Shown piece by piece: positions 1 through 9,650 of a stretch of DNA of 64,000 nucleotides; position 1 is the stretch's first letter; every line of letters begins with the position of its first letter. Source of the stretch: Mesorhizobium sp. SARCC-RB16n (GTDB taxonomy: Bacteria > Pseudomonadota > Alphaproteobacteria > Rhizobiales > Rhizobiaceae); contig NZ_ML703264.1 of assembly GCF_008520305.1 (NCBI RefSeq), positions 271,966 through 335,965 on the forward strand, written 5' to 3'. Under the pieces are notes generated by a model. It did no database searches, had not been told where the DNA came from, and was given only the letters and a program-made list of their open reading frames with translations. The translations under genes and the position numbers were made by a program.

Positions 1-2
1 GT

Positions 3-53
3 TACGCCCAACAGTTTCTCGCAGACCGCGGCCGCCGTTGCGGCGTGCTGTAG
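3..53 (+). CDS. possible C-terminal end of an upstream gene (partial)
   Basis: One forward frame is open from the window edge and stops at a TAG at 51-53. It reads YAQQFLADRGRRCGVL, which looks like an ordinary protein tail rather than random sequence. Only 16 residues are visible, so the product cannot be named. The other two forward frames at the edge read less like protein. This is a weak call. Confidence 0.25.
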   Translation, partial: YAQQFLADRGRRCGVL

Positions 54-333
54 CTGGTCTATGTATTCCAGCGTCCGATCGAACTGACTCATCGCAACAC
101 AACCCCATGTTGCCTCATGCATTGAAGTCCATGGTCCACGCCTTGCCGGCACTTCGCCACCGACCACGAATTGCAAAGCGCCCGCTTCCGGTTGTGGTTC
201 TCGACCCTGGTACCCCCACCAGGGCAGCCACCGCTGTTTGCAAATCCAGCAAACCATATCCTGAAATCGACGCGTTGAAATCAAAAAGCATTGTGCCTGT
301 ACCATTTTCATTCCAGAACCGACGCAAGCACGA
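54..333. other. intergenic stretch with a short hairpin, no gene recognised
   Basis: Open frames run through this stretch on both strands, but none has a ribosome-binding site or a recognisable protein. A small perfect hairpin lies at 205-224 (arms CCCTGGT and ACCAGGG, 6-base loop). It has no T-run, so a terminator role is not supported. The stretch probably carries the promoter of the solute-binding protein that follows. Confidence 0.4.
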
Positions 334-1203
334 GTGCGGCGGAGTTCTATCGTGGGGTTCCAATGGAGGTTCCAGGTCCTGGCAGCGGTGCTCATCGCGG
401 CACTGGCTTGGGTTCCCGGAGCAAGCGCGGCTGAGCCGCAGGTACCGGTGCTGTGGGACGCCAAGGAGCGGCTGCCCAAGCCGGATCTTTCGGCACTGCC
501 GCGGCTGCGGTTCCTGACGACCACAGATTTTCCGCCCTTCAATTTCCTCGACGGCGCGGGAAAGCTGTCCGGTTTCCATATCGACCTGGCGCGCGCCATC
601 TGCGCGGAACTCGGCATCGTCGACAAGTGCCAGATCCAGGCCTTGCCCTGGGCGGAGCTTCAAGGCGCGCTCGAGAAAGGTGAAGGCGAAGCGATCATCG
701 CCGGCATTGCCGCAACACAGCAGTCGCGCCAGACATACGCCTTCTCGCGCGCCTACCTGCAGTTCCCGGCGCGCTTCATCATGCCGAAGAACAAGGCGCT
801 GGCGGAACCGATCTTCGACAAATTGCACGGCAAGCGCGTCGGCGTGATATCAGGCTCGGCGCATGAACGCATGCTGCGTGACTATTTCAGCACGGTCCAG
901 GTCGTGCCCTTCGACGGACCGGAAGCCCTCTACGGCGATCTCAAGGCCGGCAAGATCGACGCGGCCTTCGGCGACGGCATGCGCTTCGCCTTCTGGCTCG
1001 GCGGCTCCGATGCCGCCGGCTGCTGCCGCTTTGCCGGCGGCCCCTACCTGGCGCCCGAATATCTGGGCACCGGCATGGCGATCGCCACGCGTGCGGACAA
1101 TCCGGCGCTGGCCGCGGCACTCGACTACGCATTGCAGGAGATTTCGATGAAGGGCACATTCGCCGAATTCTACCTGCGCTATTTCCCGGTCAGCTTTTTC
1201 TGA
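334..1203 (+). CDS. periplasmic amino-acid-type ABC transporter substrate-binding protein (SBP_bac_3 family)
   Basis: This 289-residue protein has an N-terminal signal peptide of about 32 residues (hydrophobic core AAVLIAALAWVPGASAA). The mature part is a family 3 solute-binding domain. Family hallmarks are TTDFPPFNF near the start of the domain, FHIDLARAICAELG, and the DLKAGKIDAAFGD segment of lobe 2. It should bind a small, probably amino-acid-like, ligand in the periplasm. No permease or ATPase gene lies beside it, so it is an orphan binding protein and its transporter is unknown. The start is GTG at 334; a GTG at 352 is an alternative. An extra Cys pair (CC in AGCCRF) lies late in the domain. 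The family call is firm; the ligand is not known. Confidence 0.85.
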   Translation: MRRSSIVGFQWRFQVLAAVLIAALAWVPGASAAEPQVPVLWDAKERLPKPDLSALPRLRFLTTTDFPPFNFLDGAGKLSGFHIDLARAICAELGIVDKCQIQALPWAELQGALEKGEGEAIIAGIAATQQSRQTYAFSRAYLQFPARFIMPKNKALAEPIFDKLHGKRVGVISGSAHERMLRDYFSTVQVVPFDGPEALYGDLKAGKIDAAFGDGMRFAFWLGGSDAAGCCRFAGGPYLAPEYLGTGMAIATRADNPALAAALDYALQEISMKGTFAEFYLRYFPVSFF

Positions 1204-1222
1204 TCCGGCGTAACGCTCGCCT

Positions 1223-1636
1223 TCAGGTGAGCGTGCGAAGCCGCGCCTTGGCCGCACGGCCGATGGCCGCCACTGTCAGCGTGTCGAGATCGAGCTGGCG
1301 GCGGATCAACTGCAGCACCCGCACTTCCTCCATGCGCATTTCGAGATCGACGGCGGCCACTTCGAAGGCCGCCGCATAGGCCGTGTCGCGCAATCGCTCC
1401 GGCAGCGCCTCCGCAACCTGGGTGAGGACACCCTCCAGGCCATCCTTTTCATGCAACAGCTTCTGACAAGCCTGAGCCACGGCAACCAGCCGGTCCTGCT
1501 TGAAATCCTCGAACACCGGCCATGAACGAACTACGTCGCCGATCCTGGCCAGTTCGACGTCGGTCATGTCCCGGTCGGAGGCCGAGGTGATGACCATCAG
1601 GTAGATCAGGGCTTCATGTGGGGTCGGCGACGGCAT
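1223..1636 (-). CDS. TerB-like (tellurite resistance B family) protein
   Basis: The protein has 137 residues, is all-helical by composition, and carries no signal peptide. The opening segment ALIYLMVITSASDRDMTDVE and the acidic helix pattern are typical of small stand-alone TerB proteins in Rhizobiales. TerB domains bind metal through acidic residues in an early loop, and here DRDMTDVE supplies them. A strong AAGGAG precedes the ATG. It converges on the solute-binding protein gene and is divergent from lysS. No other ter genes are nearby, so a role in tellurite resistance is not implied. Confidence 0.75.
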   Translation of the reverse strand: MPSPTPHEALIYLMVITSASDRDMTDVELARIGDVVRSWPVFEDFKQDRLVAVAQACQKLLHEKDGLEGVLTQVAEALPERLRDTAYAAAFEVAAVDLEMRMEEVRVLQLIRRQLDLDTLTVAAIGRAAKARLRTLT

Positions 1637-1708
1637 TCTTCACTCCTTGAGCGGGCTCCGAAGGTAGGAAGGGGAGCCTGAGGCCGCAAGGAAAAAGCGC
1701 CCCACGCG

Positions 1709-1737
1709 TTGACGCTCCGGCCACGCGCGCCTAGAGA
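1709..1737 (+). promoter_or_regulatory. possible sigma-70 promoter of lysS
   Basis: TTGACG at 1709-1714 and TAGAGA at 1732-1737 are separated by exactly 17 bases. The pair lies about 60 bases before the lysS ATG. The -10 match is imperfect, so this is a candidate only. Confidence 0.4.
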
Positions 1738-1794
1738 CCGGTTGAAAATCGACACTTGCAGCCAGAGCGGCGAATAATTTTGGAAAACAGAACC

Positions 1795-3441
1795 ATGGCG
1801 GGATCAAACATCATCGATCTCAATCCCGAACTGCTGACGGCGGCGGCCGAGAGCAAGGCATGGCCGTTCGAGGAAGCCAAAAAGATCATCGAGCGCTACA
1901 AGGGCGCCGACTTTCCCGAAACGATCCTGTTCGAGACCGGCTATGGGCCGTCGGGCCTGCCGCATATCGGCACGTTCGGCGAAGTGGCGCGCACCTCGAT
2001 GGTGCGCCATGCGTTCCGCGTGCTGACGCAGGACAAGGTCGCGACCAAGCTCTTGTGCTTTTCCGACGACATGGACGGCATGCGCAAGATACCCGACAGC
2101 GTGCCGGATCGCGCAGCGCTCGAGCCGTATCTGCACAAGCCGCTGTCATCGGTGCCCAACCCTTTCGGCGGTGACTATGCGAGCTTTGCCGACCACAACA
2201 ATGCAATGCTCTGCCGCTTCCTCGACACGTTCGGCTTCGACTACGAATTCGCCAGCGCGACGCAGTACTACAAGGCCGGCCGCTTCGATGCGATGCTGTT
2301 GCGCGCCGCCGAACGCTACGATCAGATCATGGCGGTCATGCTGCCGACGCTCGGCCCGGAGCGGCAGGCGACCTACAGCCCCTTCCTGCCGATCTCGCCG
2401 AAGAGCGGGCGCGTGCTTTACGTTCCCATGAAGCATGTCGACGCCAGGGCCGGCACCATCACCTTTGACGATGAAGGCACCGAAACCACGCTGCCGGTCA
2501 CCGGCGGCAAGGTAAAGCTGCAGTGGAAGCCGGACTTCGGCATGCGCTGGGCGGCCCTTGGCGTCGACTTCGAGATGTTCGGCAAGGACCACCAGACCAA
2601 TGCGGTGGTCTACGACCGTATCTGCAACATTCTGGGCGGGCGGGCGCCGGAGCATTTCGTCTACGAGCTGTTCCTCGACGAGAACGGCCAGAAGATTTCC
2701 AAATCGAAGGGCAACGGCCTGACCATCGACGAATGGCTGACCTATGCGCCGACCGAGAGCCTGGGGCTCTATATGTACCAGCGGCCGCGGCAGGCCAAGA
2801 AACTCTATTTCGACGTCATCCCGCGGGCAGTGGACGAATATTACACCTTCCTTGCCGCCTACCCCAGGCAGGACTGGAAGGAGCGGCTGGGCAACCCGGT
2901 CTGGCATATGCATGACGGCAATCCGCCCGCCATCGACATGCCGGTGCCGTTCTCGCTGCTGCTCAACCTGGTAAGCGCCTCCAATGCGCAAAACAAGGAT
3001 GTCCTGTGGGGCTTCATCTCGCGCCACGTGCAGGGTGTGACACCGGCCACCCATCCCGAGCTCGACCGGCTGACGGGCTATGCGATCCGCTATTTCGACG
3101 ATTTCGTGAAGCCGACGAAAACCTTTCGACCGGCCGACGAGGTCGAGCGCGAAGCGCTGGTGGCTCTCGAAAAGGCACTTGGCGACTTGCCGGCGGGCGC
3201 CACCGGCGAGGCTATCCAGAACGCTTCGCTCAACGTGGCGCGCAAGATCGAACGCTACCAGGATCATTCCAAGCAGAGTCCGGAAGGTGGCCCCGGCGTT
3301 TCGGGCGCCTTCTTCCAGATGATCTATCAGGTGCTGATCGGCCAGGAACGTGGCCCACGCTTCGGATCCTTCGCCGCTCTCTACGGCGTCCCCGAGACCC
3401 GCTCGCTCATTCAGAAGGCGTTGGCTGGTCAGCTGGCTTGA
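1795..3441 (+). CDS. lysS: lysine--tRNA ligase, class I
   Basis: This 548-residue enzyme charges tRNA-Lys with lysine. It is the class I (archaeal-type) form that most alphaproteobacteria carry in place of the class II enzyme of E. coli. The HIGH signature appears as PHIG in [17 protein letters not shown] (about residue 56). The KMSKS loop appears as KISKSKGNG (about residue 300). Length is normal for the family. I chose ATG 1795 (MAGSNIIDL) over a TTG at 1756 because family members begin near there. The 3' end overlaps the convergent nuclease-fold gene by 35 bases. Confidence 0.95.
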   Translation: MAGSNIIDLNPELLTAAAESKAWPFEEAKKIIERYKGADFPETILFETGYGPSGLPHIGTFGEVARTSMVRHAFRVLTQDKVATKLLCFSDDMDGMRKIPDSVPDRAALEPYLHKPLSSVPNPFGGDYASFADHNNAMLCRFLDTFGFDYEFASATQYYKAGRFDAMLLRAAERYDQIMAVMLPTLGPERQATYSPFLPISPKSGRVLYVPMKHVDARAGTITFDDEGTETTLPVTGGKVKLQWKPDFGMRWAALGVDFEMFGKDHQTNAVVYDRICNILGGRAPEHFVYELFLDENGQKISKSKGNGLTIDEWLTYAPTESLGLYMYQRPRQAKKLYFDVIPRAVDEYYTFLAAYPRQDWKERLGNPVWHMHDGNPPAIDMPVPFSLLLNLVSASNAQNKDVLWGFISRHVQGVTPATHPELDRLTGYAIRYFDDFVKPTKTFRPADEVEREALVALEKALGDLPAGATGEAIQNASLNVARKIERYQDHSKQSPEGGPGVSGAFFQMIYQVLIGQERGPRFGSFAALYGVPETRSLIQKALAGQLA

Positions 3442-4276
3442 GGACACCGCCGTCCTCTTCCAGGATCGAACCCGGCGCCTGAGGCGCCGGGGCGGTGGCG
3501 GCCGGCGCCGCTGGGATGCCGGCGAGATTCGGCGCCGGTCCGAAAATGCCCTTCTTCGCGCTTCGTGCCTTTTCGCCGGCCTCGACATAGGGCCCGCCCT
3601 TGGCGGCGCGCGCCCAGCCGTTTTCGACCAGCCATTGACCGACATCCAGCTTGCCGATCCGGCACTCCGCCGCGATCCGGTCGCGACCACCTTCCGGCGG
3701 CACCAAGCAGACCACGGCGCGGCCGCGCAGGAAGGCGCGGAACGCCGTGCGCGCACGGACGCCGCATGGCCAGGATTTGCCGTCGGTGGTGCAGGTCTCG
3801 TCCTGCCCGACGACATCGATGCCGGAAACGGCGACTGAATAGCCTTTCGCGTCGATCAGGCCGGCTGCCGGCGCGACCGGCTGGAACAGCTTCGTGCCGT
3901 TCCAGTCGTCGGGCATCTTCGGCTTGGGCGGCACGGCCAGCGCCAGCTTGCTCAGTGGTTCGCGCGGCTCGACCCGCTCGAGTTCCCCGGCGGGCAGTTC
4001 CGGTGGCGCGACGACATCCGGATCGATCGCCCGCGAATGCACCGCCGGCTTTGGCGGCTGCGGAGCAGCCGGCGCGGGAATGGCTGCAGTAGCCGGCTCT
4101 TCAGGCCCGGCATCGGTGCCTGCTTGAGAGACAGTGTCAGCGGCAGGGTCGATCTGGTCCACCGCAACACTGCTCTCGTTTCCTTTCAGCGTGCGTCCGC
4201 CGGCGACGACCAGCGCGGCCATCACCGGGACCATCAGAAGCGCCAGGACAAGATGAGGAAGTCGCACCCGTTGCAC
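3407..4276 (-). CDS. membrane-anchored thermonuclease-like (SNase fold) protein
   Basis: The protein has 289 residues. Residues 8-27 form one hydrophobic N-terminal segment (signal anchor). A Pro/Ala-rich linker of about 110 residues follows, and then an SNase-like domain at about 145-247 ending in the family pattern [15 protein letters not shown]. The GID start of the fold is present at 152-154, but the usual APE metal/catalytic motif is replaced by VVGQDE. Cys162 and Cys171 could form a disulfide. Nuclease activity is therefore uncertain; the domain probably faces the periplasm. The GTG start lies one base after the stop of the S24 regulator gene, so the two genes are almost certainly co-translated. 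The C-terminal tail is again Pro/Ala-rich. Confidence 0.7.
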   Translation of the reverse strand: MQRVRLPHLVLALLMVPVMAALVVAGGRTLKGNESSVAVDQIDPAADTVSQAGTDAGPEEPATAAIPAPAAPQPPKPAVHSRAIDPDVVAPPELPAGELERVEPREPLSKLALAVPPKPKMPDDWNGTKLFQPVAPAAGLIDAKGYSVAVSGIDVVGQDETCTTDGKSWPCGVRARTAFRAFLRGRAVVCLVPPEGGRDRIAAECRIGKLDVGQWLVENGWARAAKGGPYVEAGEKARSAKKGIFGPAPNLAGIPAAPAATAPAPQAPGSILEEDGGVLKPADQPTPSE

Positions 4277-4277
4277 C

Positions 4278-4913
4278 CTATTGGCTTGCCCAGACGATCC
4301 GCGCCACCCATTCGACCTCGCGCATGGGGATGTCGCGGTCCGGATGCTCCGGATTGAGCGAGACCAGTGCGATCGCCTTGGCGGTCTGGCGCTCGAGCAC
4401 CTTGGCCATCACCTCGCCTGATGTGGTCTTGACGACGACGCGGTCGCCCTTGCGGGTGGTGGCGCCCGGCTCGACGATGAGGACGTCGCCGTTGCGGTAG
4501 AGCGGCAGCATGGAATCTCCCTGCACCTGCAGCGCATAGGAACTTTCCGTCGATTGCGCCGGCAATTCGACGAGATCCCAGCCCTGCCCCGCCGGAAAGC
4601 CGGCATCGTCGAAGAAGCCGCCGGCGCCTGCCTGGGCAAAGCCCAGCAAGGGCACGGCGCGCCGGCTGGCGGGCAAAGCGCCCCGGCCTTCGATCAGTCC
4701 CGTAAATTCGTCCAGCGAAGCGCCCGTTGCCTCGATGATCTTGGCCAGCGATTCGGTCGACGGCCAGCGCGGCCGGCCATCGGACGACAGGCGTTTCGAT
4801 TTGTTGAAGGCTGTCGAATCAAGACCGGCGCGCCTTGCCAGACCCGAAGCCGAAAGCGAATAGCGCTCGGCCAGAGCGTCTATGGCGGCCCACACGCGGT
4901 CGTGCGAGAGCAT
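4278..4913 (-). CDS. S24-family (LexA/CI-like) helix-turn-helix repressor
   Basis: This 211-residue protein has an N-terminal helix-turn-helix at about residues 6-70 (SASGLARRAGLDSTAFNKS). A C-terminal S24 peptidase domain starts near residue 85. The catalytic Ser134 lies in GDSMLP and the general-base Lys171 in EVMAKVLER. An Ala95-Gly96 bond in FAQAGAGG is placed like the LexA self-cleavage site. It is not LexA itself, because the DNA-binding domain is of the phage-repressor type. ATG 4913 is chosen because AAGGAG sits 8 bases upstream; the open frame extends further but has no better start. Proteins of this type respond to DNA damage or other stress by self-cleavage, which is inferred here. 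It is paired with the nuclease-fold gene downstream. Confidence 0.85.
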   Translation of the reverse strand: MLSHDRVWAAIDALAERYSLSASGLARRAGLDSTAFNKSKRLSSDGRPRWPSTESLAKIIEATGASLDEFTGLIEGRGALPASRRAVPLLGFAQAGAGGFFDDAGFPAGQGWDLVELPAQSTESSYALQVQGDSMLPLYRNGDVLIVEPGATTRKGDRVVVKTTSGEVMAKVLERQTAKAIALVSLNPEHPDRDIPMREVEWVARIVWASQ

Positions 4914-5195
4914 TTTGCGCGCTCCTTCGGGACAGGAAAAAATGCCTTGCCTGTCTAACCCGCGACCAGTTGGTTGTCCATCGTTTCGATGAGGGATCGC
5001 CGGCAGCGCGGCCGCTTGTGATAAAGCCCGTATCCTTATTGACCGCCGCGGGAGGATGGCCCTATGTTCAGCCTGCGGTGCAAGCCGCATCCGGGTCCGC
5101 GGGAAGGGTTGAACCCACTTGCCTTGATGATCTTGTAGCCAAACCTTTGTGCTGCCGATTTGCGGACCTTCGGCACTTCACGCACGGAGGTTTTT

Positions 5196-6841
5196 ATGAA
5201 GCAGCTCCCCAACCGGCCCAATCTCGATCTGTTGAAGAAGCAAGCAAAGGAATTGCTCGCGGACTACAACCGCGGCGATCCGGATGCGCTTGAGCGCCTT
5301 CGAAATGCTCTGCCGGCAGCCATGGGCAAGTCCGACCATGCGATCAAAAGCCTAGCCTTGCGTCTTCATGATGCCCAGTCCTGCCTTGCGCGGGACTATG
5401 GGTTCCCGTCCTGGTCGGACATGAGCAGCTTCGTCGCGGCGCAGCGCGCTTACCGCACCGACCGCGCCGGCTCGATCCGCAATTGGGCGGCCCTCGTCTA
5501 TGCCGGCGACATAAGCGGCGGTACGAACCGGGCGAGCCCGGTCGCCGCGGCGCGGATGATCGAGCAGCATCCTGACCTCATTACAGGGGATCCTTATCTC
5601 GCCTGCGCTGTTGGCGATGAAGCCATCCTGCGCGGCTTGACGGAGCGGAACCCAGGATGGATCAATCGCCCGGGCGGTCCTCTCAACCTGCCGCCGCTGG
5701 TTGCGGTGACGCATTCCAGTCTTCTCCGGCTGCCACGCTTTCGCGAACCGCTTCATGCCTGCGCCGAACTGCTGCTCGAAGCAGGTGCCGACCCAGACCA
5801 GGCTGTCGGCAGCCGTTGGCCGCCGGCGTCCGTGGAAAAGCGCTCGGAACAGTTCCCGCTGTCCGCGCTCTACGGCGCCGCCGGTCAAAACCACGATCCC
5901 GTGCTGACGAAGCTGCTGCTCGAGGCCGGCGCCAATCCGAACGACGGCGAGTCGCTTTATCACTCGCTCGAAAATCCGGACTGCACCCGGCTGCTGCTTG
6001 CCGCAGGCGCGCGCGTCACCGGCTCCAATGCGCTCTATCGCGTTCTTGACCTCGACAGCATCGAGGCGCTGCGCCTCCTGCTCGCGACACCCGATGCCAA
6101 TCCGAACGAAGGCGCCACAAGCCAGCCGACTTCCGATTGGGGCAGGCCGCTTTTGTGGGCGATCCGGCGGCGGCGCTCTGCCGCCCATATCGAAGCGCTG
6201 CTTGCCGCCGGTGCCGATGCTTCGGTTCGCACGCCCGACGGGGCGAGTGCCTATCTGGTCGCCCTGCGCTTTGGGTTGACCGATGTCGCCGCCCTGCTGC
6301 GGCGATGGGCAGACAATGGACCGCTTCCCGATGACGAGCAGTTCATCGCCGCGTGTGCCGCGGGCGACGGGGCGACGGCTCGGCGGATAAAGGCCCGGCA
6401 CCCAGACTTGCCCCACTCGCTGTCGGACACGCAGTTGCGCCTGCTGCCGGAGCTTGCCGCGCAAGGCTGCACCGAGGCGGTGAGAGCCATGGTCGATCTG
6501 GGTTGGCCGATCGCCGTGCGCGGCGGCGATTGGGATGCCTCCGCGCTGAACCACGCGGTGTTTCGCGGTCACGCCGATCTACCCGCTTCCTGCTCGAACA
6601 CGGCGCCAACTGGAAAGAACAGCATGGTTTCGGCGGCGACGTGCGCGGAACGCTCGGATGGAGTTCGGTCAATGAACCGGAGGCGAACGGCGACTGGCTT
6701 GGTTGCGCCGAGGCGCTCGTTGCGCATGGGATGCCGAGCGGACGGTCGGACCCGAATGGCTCGCGGAATGTCATCTTCGAGGATCGTACGATGGTCTTTT
6801 CGGACGAGGTGACAGATTTCCTGCTCGGTGCGGCGGCGTGA
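5196..6841 (+). pseudogene. ankyrin-repeat protein gene with a one-base frameshift
   Basis: The reading frame opens at ATG 5196 behind a CGGAGG at 5185-5190. The N-terminus MKQLPNRPNLDLLKKQAKEL is a known start for a family of ankyrin-containing proteins. Ankyrin-like units follow, for example LLEAGADPDQAV, LLEAGANPNDGE and LLAAGADASVR. Near position 6580, after HAVFRGHADL, this frame runs into low-quality sequence and stops at 6812. The +2 frame takes over with TRFLLEHGANWKEQHGFGG and ends naturally at the TGA 6839-6841. Restoring one missing base in GATCTACCC would give GATCTNACCC and a single protein of about 548 residues. This is either a real mutation or a sequencing error. The first 460 residues could still be made. 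Confidence 0.8.
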
Positions 6842-6865
6842 CGAATACCGGGCTTCGGAGCGCGA

Positions 6866-7408
6866 TCAGGTCCGTTTGGCCAAGCCGCGCAGTCCCTGGT
6901 GGGAGGTCATGAAAATGCGTTCCGCCTCGGTCGGTGGCCGCGGGCTCACCGCGCGGCCAAGCGCGGCGACAACCTCGTCAATGTCGAGGAAGCTACGCGC
7001 CTTGCGGTCGTAGACACCGGCCGTGGTCATGATCAGGGCGGCCGTCTCGCCATTGTCGAGGACGAAGCGGTGCTTGCCGATGACCTGGGTGCCTTCCCAG
7101 GTCTCGATCGAGGACACCACTTCGAAGCGCCGCCACAGCCGGATCTCGCGGGCGTAAACGGCCTGCAGCCCGCCCATCATCGGCGCCCAGCCATTCTTCC
7201 TCGCCAGCGTGATGAGGCCGGCGCGGACAAACAGGTCGATGCGGCCAAGATCCGCCAGCATCATGTAGCGCGCATTGTTGAGATGGACGTTGAAATCGAT
7301 GTCGGTCGGCAGGCAGCGAAACGCCAGCCGGCCTTCACCACCCATCACATAGGGGCCACGGCTGCGCGCCGTGGCCAGCATGCGCGCCATGCGCGCCCAG
7401 ACATACAT
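6866..7408 (-). CDS. acyl-CoA thioesterase-like hotdog-fold protein
   Basis: The 180-residue protein has the 4HBT-type signature DIDFNVHLNNARYM at residues 36-49, typical of hotdog thioesterases that hydrolyse acyl-CoA esters. It is the last gene of the beta-oxidation operon and starts 9 bases after the stop of the hydratase/dehydrogenase gene. That position suggests it releases CoA from acyl-CoA intermediates. No clear ribosome-binding site precedes ATG 7408; an in-frame ATG at 7390 is an alternative. The substrate is not predictable from sequence. Confidence 0.8.
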   Translation of the reverse strand: MYVWARMARMLATARSRGPYVMGGEGRLAFRCLPTDIDFNVHLNNARYMMLADLGRIDLFVRAGLITLARKNGWAPMMGGLQAVYAREIRLWRRFEVVSSIETWEGTQVIGKHRFVLDNGETAALIMTTAGVYDRKARSFLDIDEVVAALGRAVSPRPPTEAERIFMTSHQGLRGLAKRT

Positions 7409-7417
7409 GACGCTATG

Positions 7418-9637
7418 TCAGGCTGCCTGCTTCACGTCGCCCTTGGCATAGGGATCGAAGCGTCCGTAGAAGGTCTCACCCTTCTCGGCCATGTCGAGGA
7501 GCAGTTTGGGCGCCTTGAACTCGGCGCCATACTTCTTCTGCAGCCCCTTGGCGATCTTGACGAACCGTTTGGCGCCGATCCCGTCGATGTAGGACAGCGC
7601 GCCACCGGTATAGGGCGCGAAGCCGAAAGCCAGGATCGAGCCTACATCGGCCTCGCGCGGATCGGTGACGATGCCTTCCTCCATCACGCGTGCCGCTTCG
7701 AGCGCGATGGTGACCAGCAGGCGCTGCTGCAGCTCCTCATAGTCGACCTTCTCCGCGTCGAGTTGCGGATAGAGCTCCTTCAACCCCGGCCACAGCTTCT
7801 TCTTCGCGGGCTTGGCCGGGTAGTCGTAGAAACCCTTGCCATTCTTGCGGCCGAAGCGGACGTGGTCGTCGACCATGATGTTGATCAGCGCCATCTGTCT
7901 GGGGTCGACGGCCTTGTGGCCGAGATCCTTGATGGTCTGCTTCATGATCTTCTGGGCAAGATCGATCGCCGTCTCGTCGGTCAGCGCCAGCGGTCCGACC
8001 GGCATGCCGGCGGCCTTGGCCGCGTTCTCGATCATCGGCGCAGGCACGCCTTCGATCAGCATCTTGTAGGCTTCCGACATGTAGCGCAGCACGCAGCGGT
8101 TGACGTAGAAGCCGCGCGTATCGTTGACGACGATCGGCGTCTTCTTGATGGCGCGCACGAAGTCGATCGCGGTCGCCAGCGCCTTGTCGCCGGTCTTCTT
8201 GCCGAGGATGATCTCGACCAGCATCATCTTGTCGACCGGCGAGAAGAAGTGGATGCCGATGAAATTCTTCGGCCGCGCCGAATTCTTCGCCAGGCCGGTG
8301 ATCGGGATGGTCGAGGTGTTGGAGGCGAAGATCGCCGACGACTTGAGCACGGCCTCCGCCTGTTCGGTGGCGTTCTTCTTGACAGCGGAATCCTCGAACA
8401 CAGCTTCGACGACGAGGTCGCAGCCGGCGAGGTCGGCATAGTCAGCGGTTGGCGTGATCAACGAGAGGAGCTTGTCCTTCTCCTCGGGCTTGGCGCGGCC
8501 CTTCTTGACCTGATCCGAGACCAGGCTGTCGGAATGCGCCTTGCCCTTCGCGGCCGCCTCCATATCCCGGTCGAGCAGCACCACCGGAATGCCGGCCTTG
8601 GCGGTGACATAGGCAATGCCCGCGCCCATGAAGCCGGCGCCGAGGATGCCGATCTTCTTGAACTTGGTGTCCGGCACCCCGGCGGGGCGGCGCGCGCCCT
8701 TGTTCAGTTCCTGCAGCGACACGAACAGCGAGCGGATCATCGCCGCGGCTTCCTTGCTCTGCATGATCTCGGTGAAATAACGCTGCTCGATCCGAAGCGC
8801 GGTATCGAACGGCACCAGCAGTCCCTCATAGACGCATTTCAGGATCGCGGCGGCGGCCGGGTAATTGCCATAGGTCTCGCGGCGCAGGATGGCGATGGCC
8901 GGCGGCCACAGATTGGCACCTGCCGCCGAATAGATCGGCCCACCAGGCAGCTTGAAACCCTTCTCGTCCCAGGGCGCCACCGGCTTGAGGCCGTTCCTGA
9001 TCATCGCCTTCGCGGTCTCGACCAACTTCGCCGGTTCGGCGATCTCATGGATCAGGCCCATCGACTTCGCCTTCTGCGGCGACAGGGTCTGGCCGGAGGT
9101 CAGCATCTGCAATGCCTGTTGCTGATCGGTCAGCCGCGGCACGCGCTGGGTGCCGCCGGCACCGGGGAAGATGCCGATCTTCACCTCGGGGAGCGCCATC
9201 CTCACCTTGTCGGAGTCGGCGGCGACGCGACCATGGCAGGCGAGCGACATCTCGAAGGCGCCGCCCATGCAGGTGCCGTTGATTGCCGACACCCATGGCT
9301 TGCCACAGGTTTCCAGCTTGCGGAACAGACCGGTCATGATGCCGGCATTGTCGAACAGCGCCTTGGTCGCCTTTTCAGCATCCTTGACCTTGTCAGTGGC
9401 GAAAGTGCTCAGCATCTTCTGCAGCAAGGTGATGTCGGCGCCGCCGGAGAAAGTGTCCTTGCCGGAGGTGATCACCGCGCCCTTGATGGCGGCGTCGCCG
9501 GCCACCTTGTCCACGATGGCGTTCAACTCGCGCATCACCTCTTCGGTGAAGACGTTCATCGAGCGGTCCGGGCTGTTCCAGGTGACCAGCGCGATGCCGT
9601 CGGCGTCGATGTCGAGGGTGAAATTGGTGTAGCTCAT
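7418..9637 (-). CDS. fadJ: bifunctional enoyl-CoA hydratase / 3-hydroxyacyl-CoA dehydrogenase (FadB/FadJ type)
   Basis: This 739-residue enzyme carries out the second and third steps of fatty acid beta-oxidation. Residues 1-190 form a crotonase domain with the oxyanion pattern [12 protein letters not shown] and the [19 protein letters not shown] segment bearing the catalytic acidic residues. Near residue 330, [15 protein letters not shown] is the NAD-binding GxGxxG. Two C-terminal dehydrogenase segments follow, including [12 protein letters not shown] and [13 protein letters not shown] 9637 has GGGGAGAG upstream. Thiolase lies just upstream with a 13-base gap, so the two trifunctional-complex components are co-expressed. 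The choice between FadB and FadJ is by family resemblance only. Confidence 0.93.
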   Translation of the reverse strand: MSYTNFTLDIDADGIALVTWNSPDRSMNVFTEEVMRELNAIVDKVAGDAAIKGAVITSGKDTFSGGADITLLQKMLSTFATDKVKDAEKATKALFDNAGIMTGLFRKLETCGKPWVSAINGTCMGGAFEMSLACHGRVAADSDKVRMALPEVKIGIFPGAGGTQRVPRLTDQQQALQMLTSGQTLSPQKAKSMGLIHEIAEPAKLVETAKAMIRNGLKPVAPWDEKGFKLPGGPIYSAAGANLWPPAIAILRRETYGNYPAAAAILKCVYEGLLVPFDTALRIEQRYFTEIMQSKEAAAMIRSLFVSLQELNKGARRPAGVPDTKFKKIGILGAGFMGAGIAYVTAKAGIPVVLLDRDMEAAAKGKAHSDSLVSDQVKKGRAKPEEKDKLLSLITPTADYADLAGCDLVVEAVFEDSAVKKNATEQAEAVLKSSAIFASNTSTIPITGLAKNSARPKNFIGIHFFSPVDKMMLVEIILGKKTGDKALATAIDFVRAIKKTPIVVNDTRGFYVNRCVLRYMSEAYKMLIEGVPAPMIENAAKAAGMPVGPLALTDETAIDLAQKIMKQTIKDLGHKAVDPRQMALINIMVDDHVRFGRKNGKGFYDYPAKPAKKKLWPGLKELYPQLDAEKVDYEELQQRLLVTIALEAARVMEEGIVTDPREADVGSILAFGFAPYTGGALSYIDGIGAKRFVKIAKGLQKKYGAEFKAPKLLLDMAEKGETFYGRFDPYAKGDVKQAA

Positions 9638-9650
9638 CGTTCTCTCCCCG

